NCBI RefSeq assembly: GCF_001429725.1
Contig: NZ_LMHV01000044.1
Location: 248,001 to 312,000 of the forward strand
Length of the DNA: 64,000 nt
Reading direction: 5' to 3'
DNA from: Rhizobium sp. Root708
GTDB lineage: Bacteria > Pseudomonadota > Alphaproteobacteria > Rhizobiales > Rhizobiaceae
Positions 44,491 through 53,536 of the stretch are shown here, piece after piece. The notes beneath the pieces are model-generated. The model worked only from the letters and a program-made list of their open reading frames with translations, did no database searches and was not told the DNA's origin. The position numbers and the translations under genes were made by a program. The first letter of the stretch is position 1; each line of letters begins with the position of its first letter.

Positions 44491-46422
44491 ATGACCGAAA
44501 CCACGAGAATCTCGATCGAAGACCGGTACCGGCTCCTGATCGATAACATTACCGATTACGCGGTCTACATGCTCGACGTTGACGGCTACGTCAGTAGCTG
44601 GAACCCGGGCGCCAACCGCTTCAAGGGCTACCCGGAATCGGAAATCCTCGGCAAACATTTCTCCCGCTTCTATACCCCTAAGGACAGGGCCTCTGGCTTG
44701 CCGGAACGGGCCTTAGCAACCGCGGCCGCGCAAGGCCGCTTCGAGGCCGAAGGATGGCGGGTTCGCAAGGATGGACGGCAATTCTGGGCGCATGTAGTCA
44801 TCGATCCCATCCGCGACAGCACCGGAGCGCTCATCGGCTACGCCAAGATCACACGTGACCTCTCCGAGCGAAAGAACGCCGAAGATAATCTGCAAAAAAG
44901 CGAGGAGCAGCTGCGGCTCCTCGTGCAGGGGGTCACGGACTACGCAATCTTCATGCTGGATCCGAAAGGACACGTGACGACTTGGAACGCTGGCGCTCGA
45001 CGCATCAAGGGCTACGAGCCCGATGAGATCATCGGCCGGCATTTTTCAGAGTTCTATACCGCGGAAGATCGCGCCGACGGACTGCCAGCCTTGGCGCTTG
45101 AAACCGCCGCCAGGGAAGGACGGTTTGAGCGGGAGGGTTGGCGGCTGCGCAAGGACGGAACTCGGTTCTTCGCCAATGTCATCATCGATGCGATCCATGC
45201 CGATGACGGTGGGCTGCTTGGATTTGCAAAGATAACGCGGGACATCACCGAGAAAAGGAATGCACAGGAGGCGCTGGACCGCGCCCAGCAGGAGCTCTTC
45301 CAGATCCAGAAGATGGAAGCCGTCGGCCAGCTGACGGGAGGCATGGCGCATGATTTTAACAATTTGCTGATGGCGGTTCTGGGAAGTCTCGAGATTGCGC
45401 GGAAGCGCGCAGGCGAGGACCACGCCGTCGTCGAGCTCATCGATAACGCCATACAAGGAGCAAAGCGCGGTGCGGTCCTGACACAAAGACTGCTGGCGTT
45501 TTCACGTAAGCAGGCTCTCAAGCTCGAAAGTGTCGAGGTATCGGACCTGGTACGGGGAATGGCCGAATTGCTTCAACGAGCAATTGGACCGTCGCTTGAG
45601 ATCGCAACCCGGTTTCCGCTTGTTCTTCCGCTTGTTCGTGCCGACATCAATCAGCTGGAAACAGCTGTACTCAACCTTGTTGTCAACGCCCGCGACGCGA
45701 TGCCGGCCGGCGGCACCATCACCATTGCGGCGCGCCAGGCCGCGCTGCCTGGCAGTCTAACGGACCAAGCTCATTACGTCTGTCTCTCGGTCGAAGATAG
45801 CGGGGAGGGGATGGACCAAGCGACGCTCAGCAAGGCAACGGATCCGTTTTTCACCACCAAGGGCGTTGGCAAGGGTACCGGTCTTGGGCTTTCTATGGTT
45901 CAGGGATTGATGGAACAGGCAGGCGGCAAGCTCGCACTGATCTCCTCACCTGGCGCTGGAACCACGGCGGAACTTTGGCTGCCCGTCGCCGATACGATGG
46001 AACCAGCAATCCCGACAGCTGCCGACGTCGCCCCGTCGACGCCGCCCCCCGCCGATCATCCTTCTTTGGCCGTTCTCGTTGTCGACGACGACAGCCTGGT
46101 CTTGATGAATACCGTTTTGATGCTCGAGGATCTCGGGCACTCGACCATGCAGGCGGGGTCGGGTGCGGAGGCGCTACAGATACTGGAGCAGGGTCCATTG
46201 CCGGACATCGTCATCACCGACCATGCCATGCCGCGAATGACGGGAGCAGAACTTGCCCGAGAAGTTTCGCACCGCTTTCCTGAAGTTTCACTGGTTCTCG
46301 CGACCGGGTACGCTGAGCTTCCATCGGATCATGGAGGTGACCTTCCGCGCCTCTCGAAGCCATTCACCCAGGCCGACTTGAGCGAGATGCTTTTGAACGT
46401 CGCGGCCCGCGAACTCGGTTAG
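44491..46422 (+). CDS. PAS-PAS hybrid histidine kinase with receiver
   Basis: The soluble 643-residue protein has two closely similar PAS domains (residues 10-125 and 140-255; each with ITDYA-Y/F-MLD and YAKITRDLSER or FAKITRDITEK), and a His kinase core with phospho-His about 287 (GGMAHDFNNLL). An ATPase domain (NLVVNARDAMPAGG, VEDSGEGM, GTGLGLSMV) and a C-terminal receiver (VLVVDDDSLVLMNTVLMLED; TDHAMPRM) follow. Internal PAS duplication is evident. It probably senses redox or a small ligand. No membrane segment and no cognate regulator are nearby. Confidence 0.93.
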   Translation: MTETTRISIEDRYRLLIDNITDYAVYMLDVDGYVSSWNPGANRFKGYPESEILGKHFSRFYTPKDRASGLPERALATAAAQGRFEAEGWRVRKDGRQFWAHVVIDPIRDSTGALIGYAKITRDLSERKNAEDNLQKSEEQLRLLVQGVTDYAIFMLDPKGHVTTWNAGARRIKGYEPDEIIGRHFSEFYTAEDRADGLPALALETAAREGRFEREGWRLRKDGTRFFANVIIDAIHADDGGLLGFAKITRDITEKRNAQEALDRAQQELFQIQKMEAVGQLTGGMAHDFNNLLMAVLGSLEIARKRAGEDHAVVELIDNAIQGAKRGAVLTQRLLAFSRKQALKLESVEVSDLVRGMAELLQRAIGPSLEIATRFPLVLPLVRADINQLETAVLNLVVNARDAMPAGGTITIAARQAALPGSLTDQAHYVCLSVEDSGEGMDQATLSKATDPFFTTKGVGKGTGLGLSMVQGLMEQAGGKLALISSPGAGTTAELWLPVADTMEPAIPTAADVAPSTPPPADHPSLAVLVVDDDSLVLMNTVLMLEDLGHSTMQAGSGAEALQILEQGPLPDIVITDHAMPRMTGAELAREVSHRFPEVSLVLATGYAELPSDHGGDLPRLSKPFTQADLSEMLLNVAARELG

Positions 46423-46470
46423 AGCCGCCGAGGCGCGGGAACTACGCGCGGCAACAGTCTCATTCGGTCG

Positions 46471-46496
46471 GGAACTTCGGCTGCGAGCGGTTGTTT
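46471..46496 (+). promoter_or_regulatory. EcfG-type stress promoter
   Basis: GGAAC, 17 bases, GTTT; ends 37 bases before the ATG at 46534. Confidence 0.68.
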
Positions 46497-46533
46497 GGCT
46501 ATGCTGGATCTCACGGTACCAGTCTAGGCAGAC

Positions 46534-47144
46534 ATGCGCTCATTGGAACTGGAAGCAAGTCTCGGAAACCCAGGGAATTGGATACATCTTTGCGTGGACA
46601 TGCAAAGGGTGTTTGCCGAACCGACGCCATGGCACGTTCCTTGGATGGCGCGGATCTCGCCAGAGATTGTGGAACTGGCCGGCCGGTTTCCGGCCCGCAC
46701 CATATTTACCCGCTTCGTGACGCCTTTCTCGCCGGAAGTGATGCCGGGCATGTGGAAGCCCTATTATGAAAAATGGCGCGACATGACGCGGGAACGCATG
46801 CCGCATGAGCTTTTCGGAGTGGTCCCCGAGCTGGCGGTTTTCGTTCCCCCGGAAGGATATTCGACAAGATGACCTATTCGCCCTGGGTCGACGGTCGCCT
46901 TCATCGGAATCTGCAGAACGAAGCTGTCGACACATTAGTGGTCACCGGTGGGGAGACGGATGTCTGCGTTCTGGCTGCGGTCCTGGGCGCGATAGATCTC
47001 GGCTACCGGGTCATTGTCGCCAAGGACGCCGTCTGCAGCGCCGACGATGATACCCACGATGCCTCTCTCGAGCTCTTGGCCAACAGGTTTTCCGTTCAGG
47101 CGACACTCAACACGACAGAGGAAATACTGGTCGCACTCACCTAG
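46534..47144 (+). pseudogene. Isochorismatase-family cysteine hydrolase, frameshifted
   Basis: Frame 1 holds the N-terminal half: IHLCVDMQRVFAEPTPWHVP (catalytic Asp in VDMQ), then TIFTRFVTPF. It shifts in a CCCCC run at about 46849-46853. Frame 2 carries the rest: DKMTYSPWVDGRLHRN, LVVTGGETDVCVLAAVLGAI (catalytic Cys) and RVIVAKDAVCS. One added C restores VFVPPGRIFDKMTYSPW. With one base changed the gene would be whole, so either it is a young pseudogene or the run was misread. A stress promoter precedes it. Confidence 0.83.
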
Positions 47145-47190
47145 GCTTGTGGCTCGTTTTGTACACCAGAGTACCAAGCACGGTGGCTTG

Positions 47191-47216
47191 GGAACGTCTG
47201 AATGAAGGAGCGCGTT
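47191..47216 (+). promoter_or_regulatory. EcfG-type stress promoter
   Basis: GGAAC, 17 bases, CGTT. It implies a transcript start near 47222 and therefore argues against ATG 47202 as the start of the next gene. Confidence 0.65.
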
Positions 47217-47243
47217 GGCTTCCGCCGGGAAATGAAGACACAC

Positions 47244-47645
47244 ATGAGCGACAACACGAAATCCAACTTTTTCTCCAAGTTTGCGACCACGATCGCCGAG
47301 TGGTCAGGACGCCCAGCAACATTTGCATTGGCGGTTGCCCTGGTATTGGTTTGGGCCGTCAGCGGCCCCCTATTCGACTTTTCGGAAACATGGCAGCTCG
47401 TGATCAATACGAGCACGACCATCATAACATTCCTGATGGTTTTCGTGCTCCAAAACTCGCAGAACCGCGACGGGAGGGCACTTCAGGCGAAACTCGATGA
47501 ATTGATCTTGACCTCGCAGGCCCAAAACAAGTTCGTAGGCATCGAGAAGCTTGACGAACGCCAACTGAGGGAAATGAGCAAAAGTCTCGCAGAGAAGGCC
47601 GAGTGCGTCGAGGATGTCGCCAACGACAAAGCCGACGCGGGATAA
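47244..47645 (+). CDS. Low-affinity iron permease family protein
   Basis: The product (133 aa from 47244; ATG 47232 is also possible) matches the low-affinity iron permease family: FFSKFATTIAEWSGRPATFA, then ALVLVWAVSGPLFDFSETWQ and NTSTTIITFLMVFVLQNSQN RD-type motif. Two membrane helices (about 25-43, 55-75) precede a helical cytoplasmic tail (ALQAKLDELILTSQAQNKFV). Bacterial members lack proven iron transport. The stress promoter suggests a general stress role. Confidence 0.85.
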   Translation: MSDNTKSNFFSKFATTIAEWSGRPATFALAVALVLVWAVSGPLFDFSETWQLVINTSTTIITFLMVFVLQNSQNRDGRALQAKLDELILTSQAQNKFVGIEKLDERQLREMSKSLAEKAECVEDVANDKADAG

Positions 47646-47858
47646 CCTCTTCAGCCTTTTAGTCAAAAACGGGGTATGCACATCCCCGCCTTGCATGTCG
47701 CCGGCGGGGCGGCCGGTGGATCGCCTCTCGCACACCACCGCAATTTAGTCGGACGTGATTACGGGATGCTTCGGCGCCGCGTTTGGTGCAACCGACTTCA
47801 GCCAGGCTGCGGCTTCCGGTGCGGTTTAGTCGAGCAACCTACGCTGCCGATTGGGTTG

Positions 47859-48836
47859 TCAGTCGTCAAAAACGACAATGACGCCGGGCTTCACCATGGC
47901 GGCGAGTTCCTCGGCGTCCCAGTTCGTGAGGCGCACGCATCCATGCGAACCGGCTTTGTCGATGAGGGATGGTTCAGGCGTGCCATGGATGCCGTAGGTT
48001 GGTTCGGAAAGATCAATCCAGACAGATCCGACTGGATTGTTCGGCCCGCTCGGCAGCCGGAGCTTTCTGGTGTTCTTACCCTGCTGGAAATTGATTTTCG
48101 GATTGTACTCGTAGGTGGGCTCTCGCGCGACGCCGTTCACCTTGTGCTTCCCGGTGGGAGACGGGTTGTCGCTGCTTCCGATCGTGGCTGGATAAACGGC
48201 GAGGATCGTCCCGTCTTGCCCTAACGCGACCAACTGGCCCTTTTTCCGATGGGCTTCGATCCGGACAACCTTGCCGGTGACCGGGGATCCGATATCTGCC
48301 ACGGAAATGGTTTCCCCCACCGCGAACGACGCTCCGGGGTTCAGCGCCTGAAGCAGGTCCAAGTCCATGTGAAACCGTTCGGACAATTTCTCGGCGATAC
48401 TTGTGTAGCCGAGATGCTCCATTTTAGCCTGCTCCGCATAATCCTTGGGAATTTCCCTCACGAGGTGAGCGCCGTCATCAGGAGCGATGATGTAGTGCTC
48501 GATGACCGGCTTGGCATCCTGAAGGCCGGCGATCACGTCGGCATCCGGCTTGCCATCAGGAGCAAGCCGTTGCATTGCTTCAAAACCAGCGACCGCCTTG
48601 CGGAGATTGTCACCATCCAACCCGTCGATCACACCCGGCGAGACGCCGGCACGATCCAGGAGGACCTGAAGATGGACGACGGCAGGATCGGGTGTGGTCT
48701 GTGTCACCTGATCCAGATCACCGCCAAGCGACCCGATATCGGCACTATTGACGGTTTCGGCCGACAGGTCGCCAGCTTCGGCCGAGGTCGTCCAGAGCAA
48801 GGAAATCAACGAGACGATGGCGATGGAGTTTTTCAC
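47859..48836 (-). CDS. L,D-transpeptidase (YkuD) family protein
   Basis: The 325-residue product has a signal peptide ending near residue 21 (SAEAG). A helical peptidoglycan-binding-like segment (VVHLQVLLDRAGVSPGVIDG, residues 55-90) and a LysM-like segment (SIAEKLSERFHMDLDLLQAL) follow. The YkuD catalytic domain has HGTPEP and SHGCVRLTNWDAEEL, with the active Cys near residue 301. It should form 3-3 peptidoglycan cross-links or attach proteins to the wall in the periplasm. The signature is complete. No stress promoter was seen. Confidence 0.93.
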   Translation of the reverse strand: MKNSIAIVSLISLLWTTSAEAGDLSAETVNSADIGSLGGDLDQVTQTTPDPAVVHLQVLLDRAGVSPGVIDGLDGDNLRKAVAGFEAMQRLAPDGKPDADVIAGLQDAKPVIEHYIIAPDDGAHLVREIPKDYAEQAKMEHLGYTSIAEKLSERFHMDLDLLQALNPGASFAVGETISVADIGSPVTGKVVRIEAHRKKGQLVALGQDGTILAVYPATIGSSDNPSPTGKHKVNGVAREPTYEYNPKINFQQGKNTRKLRLPSGPNNPVGSVWIDLSEPTYGIHGTPEPSLIDKAGSHGCVRLTNWDAEELAAMVKPGVIVVFDD

Positions 48837-49234
48837 GGGGAGCCCTTCTCATTCGTATTGAAGTCGATACGCGCGGAGCGAAAAACGACATCCCCAGGCT
48901 GCCGAGTCAAAGGTACTCGACTTCCCCTGAGCCGCACAGCCTGTATCCATGATCGCCTCCGAACCCTTGATTGCGGATTGAAAGCTCAAAAGTCGCGATT
49001 GGTTCCGTCGTCGAATTCAAGATTCTCTTATCGAGTATGCGCCAATGCCTCTACGCCAATCACCCGCCGGAGTTTGGGTGTGGCAATCCCCGAAGCGCCG
49101 CCCCTCATCGCCTTTTAGATTCCAAGAGCATTGGTTGCGCGCCTGGATCCCAACACTGCTGCCACCATTGAAAGATGAACGCCAGATGAACAGAATCTCG
49201 CTTCAAGCGTTGACCCTTTCGATAGGAGACAGCA
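48837..49234 (+). other. Intergenic stretch
   Basis: No gene or clear regulatory motif apart from the Shine-Dalgarno of the 49235 gene. Confidence 0.4.
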
Positions 49235-49477
49235 ATGTTTGGCATTCATTCCGCGGATACGATCTGCATGAAAGGTCAAATTGCCGAAGTGGCGTCAATG
49301 GTCGCGACGGCAATTGCATACGAACAGAAGATGGGAGGAGCGTCGATAACGGTGACGGACGATTGCGGGGTTCTAGTTCTGGAAGGACAAGCGTCGCCCA
49401 CCGCGCTTGCCTTTGCAAGTGACATTGCCGCCGCCTTTGTTGGGTCGCGCTACTGTAATCTCATAAAGCCGCTTTGA
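49235..49477 (+). CDS. Small hypothetical protein (80 aa)
   Basis: TAGGAGA lies before the ATG. The product has a helical start (GQIAEVASMVATAIAYEQKM), then strands with TVTDDCGVLVLEGQAS, and a helix (ALAFASDIAAAF). The pattern of a strand-loop-helix with V-L-V-L-EG recalls BON-like domains, but the match is weak. Two or three Cys. Its last 17 bases overlap the convergent micro-gene at 49461. Confidence 0.6.
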   Translation: MFGIHSADTICMKGQIAEVASMVATAIAYEQKMGGASITVTDDCGVLVLEGQASPTALAFASDIAAAFVGSRYCNLIKPL

Positions 49478-49604
49478 CCTTCACCGCGGCTTCATCGGAT
49501 GGTTGCGGCGCGAGGTTTCGTCCGAACGGGTTTACCAAGACCAGCAAGGCGAGAACGGTCGCGAGGACCACAAGCGCAGCGACGGGCGATTTCCTGATCG
49601 ACAT
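49461..49604 (-). CDS. 47-residue single-pass membrane protein
   Basis: GAGGA precedes the ATG at 49604. The protein begins MSIRKSPVAALVVLATVLAL then LVLVNPFGRNLA: one membrane helix after a short basic start, and a polar tail (PQPSDEAAVKVKAAL). Too short for most callers. It overlaps the 49235 gene tail to tail by 17 bases. Function unknown. Confidence 0.6.
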   Translation of the reverse strand: MSIRKSPVAALVVLATVLALLVLVNPFGRNLAPQPSDEAAVKVKAAL

Positions 49605-49638
49605 GACATCCTCGCGACGATATTTTGGTTGGCGACTA

Positions 49639-50103
49639 TTACCACGCGCCTTGAATTGGATCAGTAGCCGGCAAAGGCAATGAGTTAATCAAAGCCAGCA
49701 TGGCGTGCGACGGCGATAAGGTTTCTATATCGGCATGTTGCCCTTTTGGATAAGCACCAACCACTTCGAAATCCGAAGACGATTGCACGTTCATATGACC
49801 TGTTCCAGCCGGTAGCAGCAAACCGTCTCCCTCATTCACTGCTATGGCCCGTCCATCAGGTCCCCCGATGATGAGAGTGGCCGCTCCGCGCGAAACCCCT
49901 AGCACTTCATGGGCACCCGAATGATAGTGCTGATAGGTGAAGACGCCATTTGTCCATATGCCGGTCCATCCGTTCTTTTCGAAAAGAGCCTCGAATTGAT
50001 CCGATCCGCCGCCGGGGAGAGCTCCGATATAGAGAACAACCGGCAGGTTCTGATTGTTTGGCACGAAGCCGCTCGGCGGCAAAATCATTCGTTCGATTTT
50101 CAT
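49639..50103 (-). CDS. Cupin-domain protein
   Basis: AAGGAG precedes the ATG. The 154-residue protein has the cupin double-psi fold: motif 1 around HYHSGAHEVLGVSRGAATLI (two His and a Glu for metal), motif 2 around DGLLLPAGTGHMNVQSSSDF (third His). It is short, single-domain and cytosolic. Possible roles include sugar or small-acid binding or isomerisation. A stress promoter is upstream. Confidence 0.86.
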   Translation of the reverse strand: MKIERMILPPSGFVPNNQNLPVVLYIGALPGGGSDQFEALFEKNGWTGIWTNGVFTYQHYHSGAHEVLGVSRGAATLIIGGPDGRAIAVNEGDGLLLPAGTGHMNVQSSSDFEVVGAYPKGQHADIETLSPSHAMLALINSLPLPATDPIQGAW

Positions 50104-50159
50104 TGGCGATGCTCCTTTTCGCCGGACGTTTTTGTCTGAAGCGCCGTAGCCTACGGCCT

Positions 50160-50185
50160 AACCGTTGCAGGCTATCTCCAGTTCC
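50160..50185 (-). promoter_or_regulatory. EcfG-type stress promoter for the cupin gene
   Basis: Minus strand: GGAAC, 17 bases, GGTT; ends 56 bases before the ATG at 50103. Confidence 0.65.
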
Positions 50186-50287
50186 ATCAATAAGGCTGAA
50201 TTGTGAAAAGGACGCCGCTGCGCCGACCTCAGGAACAATGCACCTCGCATCGTCTTTTACTCATCGTTGAATGAAAGGAGATCAACG

Positions 50288-50584
50288 ATGGATCATAGCA
50301 ATCATATAAGGCTCCGCTCGGACGAACTGACGCCGTCGAACCTCGAGGGTGCGACGGTGTACGGTGCGGACGACGACAAGGTCGGAAGCGTCGACCACGT
50401 GCATGGGGTCGGCTCCGCCGCAGCTATCGTCATTGATGTCGGTGGCTTCCTGGGAATTGGGGCGAAGCCGGTCTCAGTGCCGGTTGCCGACCTTGACTTC
50501 ATGCGAGACGAGGATGGCGACATCCATGCTGTTACGGCCTGGACCAAGGATCAGTTGAAAGCAATGCCCGAACACCGCGACTAA
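50288..50584 (+). CDS. PRC-barrel domain stress protein
   Basis: AAAGGAG lies before the ATG at 50288. The 98-residue protein is a PRC-barrel: LEGATVYGADDDKVGSVDHV, then AAIVIDVGGFLGIGAKPVSV and VADLDFMRDEDGDI. The type is common as a small soluble rhizobial protein in stress regulons. A loose box (GGAAC near 50233) stands upstream but its second half is poor. Confidence 0.88.
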   Translation: MDHSNHIRLRSDELTPSNLEGATVYGADDDKVGSVDHVHGVGSAAAIVIDVGGFLGIGAKPVSVPVADLDFMRDEDGDIHAVTAWTKDQLKAMPEHRD

Positions 50585-50737
50585 GGTGGATGCAAGATCA
50601 GGAAGCCCGGAGCGCGGGCTTCCTTTGGATCGATACTACACCGACTATCTACCGGTTTTGGCCCGTTCCTCGCCTTTGATGGGATTGCCTTTCCCGATTA
50701 ACCACCATAGACGCGAGAAGGGTTTACCGCTTCGACG

Positions 50738-50971
50738 TCAGTCGAGCCTGATCACGTCACGAAACCTGACCGTCTCGACGATGCGCCCACCCGCGTTGCG
50801 AATTTCGAACCTCATGCCATCCACTCTGTCCTCGTGGAGAATGATCTCCGCGACCATTTCCCTTGCCGACTGCTCGGCCTCTGTCTTCGCCGCGGCGACC
50901 GATGGAAGGTCCATTCCCTCGTGGTCGACGTCGCGCTCCTGTTCGGACACCAGGTCAAAGTAAAACTGCAT
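50738..50971 (-). CDS. DUF6894-family small protein (second copy)
   Basis: GAGGA precedes the ATG. The product matches DUF6894: MQFYFDLVSEQERDVDHEGM opening, the AAKTEAEQSAREMVAEII helix, and an FEIRNAGGRIVETVRF end. It is a paralogue of 33312-33545, not coupled to another gene. Confidence 0.82.
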   Translation of the reverse strand: MQFYFDLVSEQERDVDHEGMDLPSVAAAKTEAEQSAREMVAEIILHEDRVDGMRFEIRNAGGRIVETVRFRDVIRLD

Positions 50972-51457
50972 GCGTCTTTCCTCGGCACTGCGTTGTGAGT
51001 TCGGACCTTAACCGCGACCTATCGCCGTCGCGCTTGGCGTCCGCCTCAGTAAAACCCAGAAACGTCGGCCGCCTTCTACCGGTTCCAGAATGAAACGCCC
51101 GGTTGTTGATTTAACCTCTACAGGGTCTGGGATCATCAATGCTTCCAAAAGCTTTGATAGTTCCCACCGTTTTGGCCTGAGGGCTCGGATTGTTGGTTAG
51201 CGGCAGCATCCTGTCGCGAAAGGGTCTCCGATTTGAACCCGCACCCCATGTGCACATGGCAAACCTGGCCGACGGCACGATCTCGTATTTCGTCCTCAGG
51301 GGACTGCTCCCAATTTTTCTGAGGTCGCAGCGGCGTTGCGGGCTCAGTCGAAGACGTCGTTAAACGCCACCTTTCGGTTTCCATGCACATCCAGATTTGG
51401 CAACTTAGGCCGCGCTTTCGCGAACGTCGACCGGGCCAAGGTTGACCGCGGAGCGCG
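50972..51457 (+). other. Stretch with one doubtful gene
   Basis: A minus-strand frame (51136-51390, 84 codons) has a natural-looking end (VCHVHMGCGFKSETLSRQDA) but no ribosome site. I cannot support it as a gene. Nothing else was seen. Confidence 0.35.
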
Positions 51458-51679
51458 TTATTCAGCCGCCTGGCGAAGTGGGTTACATTCGGGGGGATCT
51501 ACTCGAGCGATAATGTCGAATTCGTCGATCATATGGTGCTGGTCGGAACCGACGATTGCCAATGTCCAGTAGTCGGGGTCGTCGCCGAAGATCGTGGAAA
51601 CCTGAACAACAGTTGTCTGCCCCGCGAAATGCTTGCCGGAGATCGCCCAATAAAAAGCGTAAGGAACCAAAACCGTCAT
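51458..51679 (-). CDS. Small hypothetical protein (73 aa)
   Basis: GGGAGTG precedes the ATG at 51679. It has a hydrophobic aromatic start (MTVLVPYAFYWAISGKHF), then strands (TTVVQVSTIFGDDPDYWTLA, IVGSDQHHMIDEFDIIARVD) of a compact fold. No family recognised. Single gene. Confidence 0.55.
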   Translation of the reverse strand: MTVLVPYAFYWAISGKHFAGQTTVVQVSTIFGDDPDYWTLAIVGSDQHHMIDEFDIIARVDPPECNPLRQAAE

Positions 51680-52418
51680 GACGCCCACTCCCATAAACGC
51701 GCGACGATATCAGAACTTCCACAGATCACCAGCCGTTGCGTCCCATTCAAATCCCGTGGGAGCGGTCTGTACGCTATTAGACGAAGCCTCCTGGCATCTC
51801 CGCTGCAATGTTTCTGTGAGCGCCATGGTTTCCACAGCAGATACATGTCGTCATGCAAACAGCAGCATGAGTGGGCTGCGCGCGTCCTAGCGTCCGCGAC
51901 GCCAACTCCTATATCCGGCATCAACCGGAGATCGTTGAGCGCGCCACCCGGAGCGTCCGACGCTCGATAATCGATCGGTGATCACTTCAATCCGAAGCTT
52001 CGCCATCACTGGGTGCTTGCATCGGACGCCCAGTGTTCGTCGCAGCCTCGCAAGACGGTCGGACTTAGTCCTCGTAGAACGAGCTCGTTCTCGGGCCGGC
52101 TAGGGTGAGGTGCCAATTTTCTTCCGCTTGAAATTTTGACTGGCCAAGAAGCTATAACCAGTTCGACGCCAGGTTTTGACCGGTCGCTTGCAACACCATA
52201 TGGTTTTTCTCCCACGATCCAAACAACGGAGAGCGCCAATCTGCTTGTCGGAAACCCGACGCGCAGAAGGGCATTCATAGCGCGACAATACAAGAAAACG
52301 TTTATGTGCTGAAAAATGCACCGCAGCGATCATTAAACCAATTCGTGGCGTCTCGTCACCTCGCGGAAAGGACAACCGCGATACCTTCGGGCGCAAGCAT
52401 GAGGGAGCAAACCTAGAG
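51680..52418 (+). other. Non-coding stretch of about 740 bases
   Basis: Frames on both strands are short or Cys/Arg-rich and lack ribosome sites. I see no gene. It ends at the cold-shock terminator. Confidence 0.4.
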
Positions 52419-52443
52419 CCTGCCGCCTGTTCAGGGCGGCAGG
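52419..52443 (-). terminator. Terminator of the cold-shock gene
   Basis: A nine-pair stem (CCTGCCGCC with GGCGGCAGG) around a seven-base loop, ten bases past the stop on the minus strand. The T-run is weak. Confidence 0.75.
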
Positions 52444-52452
52444 TATGCCAGT

Positions 52453-52662
52453 TCAAAGGGCGCGCAGATCCTCGGCAGCGGTCTTGCCGGTCCGACGATC
52501 CTGCGTCGGCTCGAAACTCACCTTCTGGCCATCCTTGAGGCTTGAAAGGCCAGAGCGTTCGACCGCGGAGATGTGGACGAAGACGTCCGGGGTGCCATTA
52601 TCAGGTGCGATAAAGCCGTAACCTTTTTCGGTGTTGAACCATTTTACAGTGCCAGTAGCCAA
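52453..52662 (-). CDS. Cold-shock protein, CspA family
   Basis: The 69-residue product is a five-stranded nucleic-acid-binding barrel with the RNP motifs KGYGFI and DVFVHI (in TVKWFNTEKGYGFIAPDNGT). Most family members start at M-A-T-G-TVKWFN; here that Met is TTG at 52662, behind GAGGACGTGAAA. A GTG six bases before is another candidate. The protein should act as an RNA chaperone. A terminator follows, so the gene is monocistronic. Confidence 0.9.
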   Translation of the reverse strand: MATGTVKWFNTEKGYGFIAPDNGTPDVFVHISAVERSGLSSLKDGQKVSFEPTQDRRTGKTAAEDLRAL

Positions 52663-52897
52663 TTTCACGTCCTCGAGCGTTGATTTGCAGGTCAGCAAGA
52701 TATGCGCCGGCACTCCACTGGCAAGTACATCGACCACAAATAAATCAACTTCACTTTTGTGTCACAATGGTCGCACCGCGATTTCTACCGCACTCGCTTC
52801 ACAAAGAGATCTTGGTCTAGTATCCCTTTCGGAACAAACAGGAAACAAACACCTGATCGGAGCTGGAGATTGTGGGATTGAAAACCGGGGATCGCAA

Positions 52898-53035
52898 ATG
52901 AACGTGAAGCTTCTACAGGACCAACGGCGGCTGGCAGTCATGAAGCTCGCACAGCTGAATGAGGACAATCCGCTGTGCGAGCGATACCGGGCCTGGATTG
53001 CCGAACTCGACGCACGCCTGCGCAACTCAAGCTGA
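52898..53035 (+). CDS. 45-residue hypothetical protein
   Basis: MNVKLLQDQRRLAVMKLAQL, then NEDNPLCERYRAWIAELDAR. It is helical with a hydrophobic heptad feel. The start lacks a convincing ribosome site. I have seen similar short rhizobial proteins with the pattern RRLA-M-LAQL-NPL-RYRAW, but this is from memory. Confidence 0.45.
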   Translation: MNVKLLQDQRRLAVMKLAQLNEDNPLCERYRAWIAELDARLRNSS

Positions 53036-53124
53036 CAGTTCCGCGTCGGGGGAGGGAAACCATGTGGTGGGCATCAAGACCCCAGGGCTTGAATTTGCCG
53101 CGGCGCCGCCAAAGTTTACGCTCG

Positions 53125-53403
53125 ATGACAAATCGCCACGATGAATTGAATCCGGAACTAAGCCAAGACCAGATCGCGACCGCGCTCAGCCATTTTGCGG
53201 AGACGCTGGCAGTCGCCGCACGTGTTCTTGAGGCGGAACGCCCCGGTCTTGCGAAAGCGACACTCGAAGCGTCTAGGGCGATGCTTCACTTGGCGCCCGA
53301 CATTGCCCGAGCGGACAGTGATGTCGCAATGGAGATCCTGAAATCATCAGCGCGGTTGGTCAGTTCCGTCCGGGCCATCTTGCCGCGCCGTTCGCTTCAC
53401 TAA
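53125..53403 (+). CDS. Small helical hypothetical protein (92 aa)
   Basis: ATG at 53125. A helical start (ELSQDQIATALSHFAETLAV) is followed by LEAERPGLAKATLEASRAML and AMEILKSSARLVSSVRAI. It might be a phasin- or DUF-like all-helix protein. There is no clear ribosome site, but the composition is good. Confidence 0.5.
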   Translation: MTNRHDELNPELSQDQIATALSHFAETLAVAARVLEAERPGLAKATLEASRAMLHLAPDIARADSDVAMEILKSSARLVSSVRAILPRRSLH

Positions 53404-53536
53404 CCGTCCGGTCGTGCCGCTGTCGATTTTTTACAGCTGAAGATCTTGATCGAACCAAATCAGGCGTTAATGCACTTGTAAATGTCGCTTCTGGACTATT
53501 TCTGTCGCGCTTAACAAGTGTCCCGGGAGATGAAGA

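Noticed and set aside
48249..49118. 289-codon frame on the plus strand.
   Set aside because: Shadow of the L,D-transpeptidase with its intact catalytic motif.
50233..50260. GGAAC upstream of the PRC-barrel gene as a stress promoter.
   Set aside because: The second half is TCTT or CTTT rather than GTT, so I did not count it among the 18.
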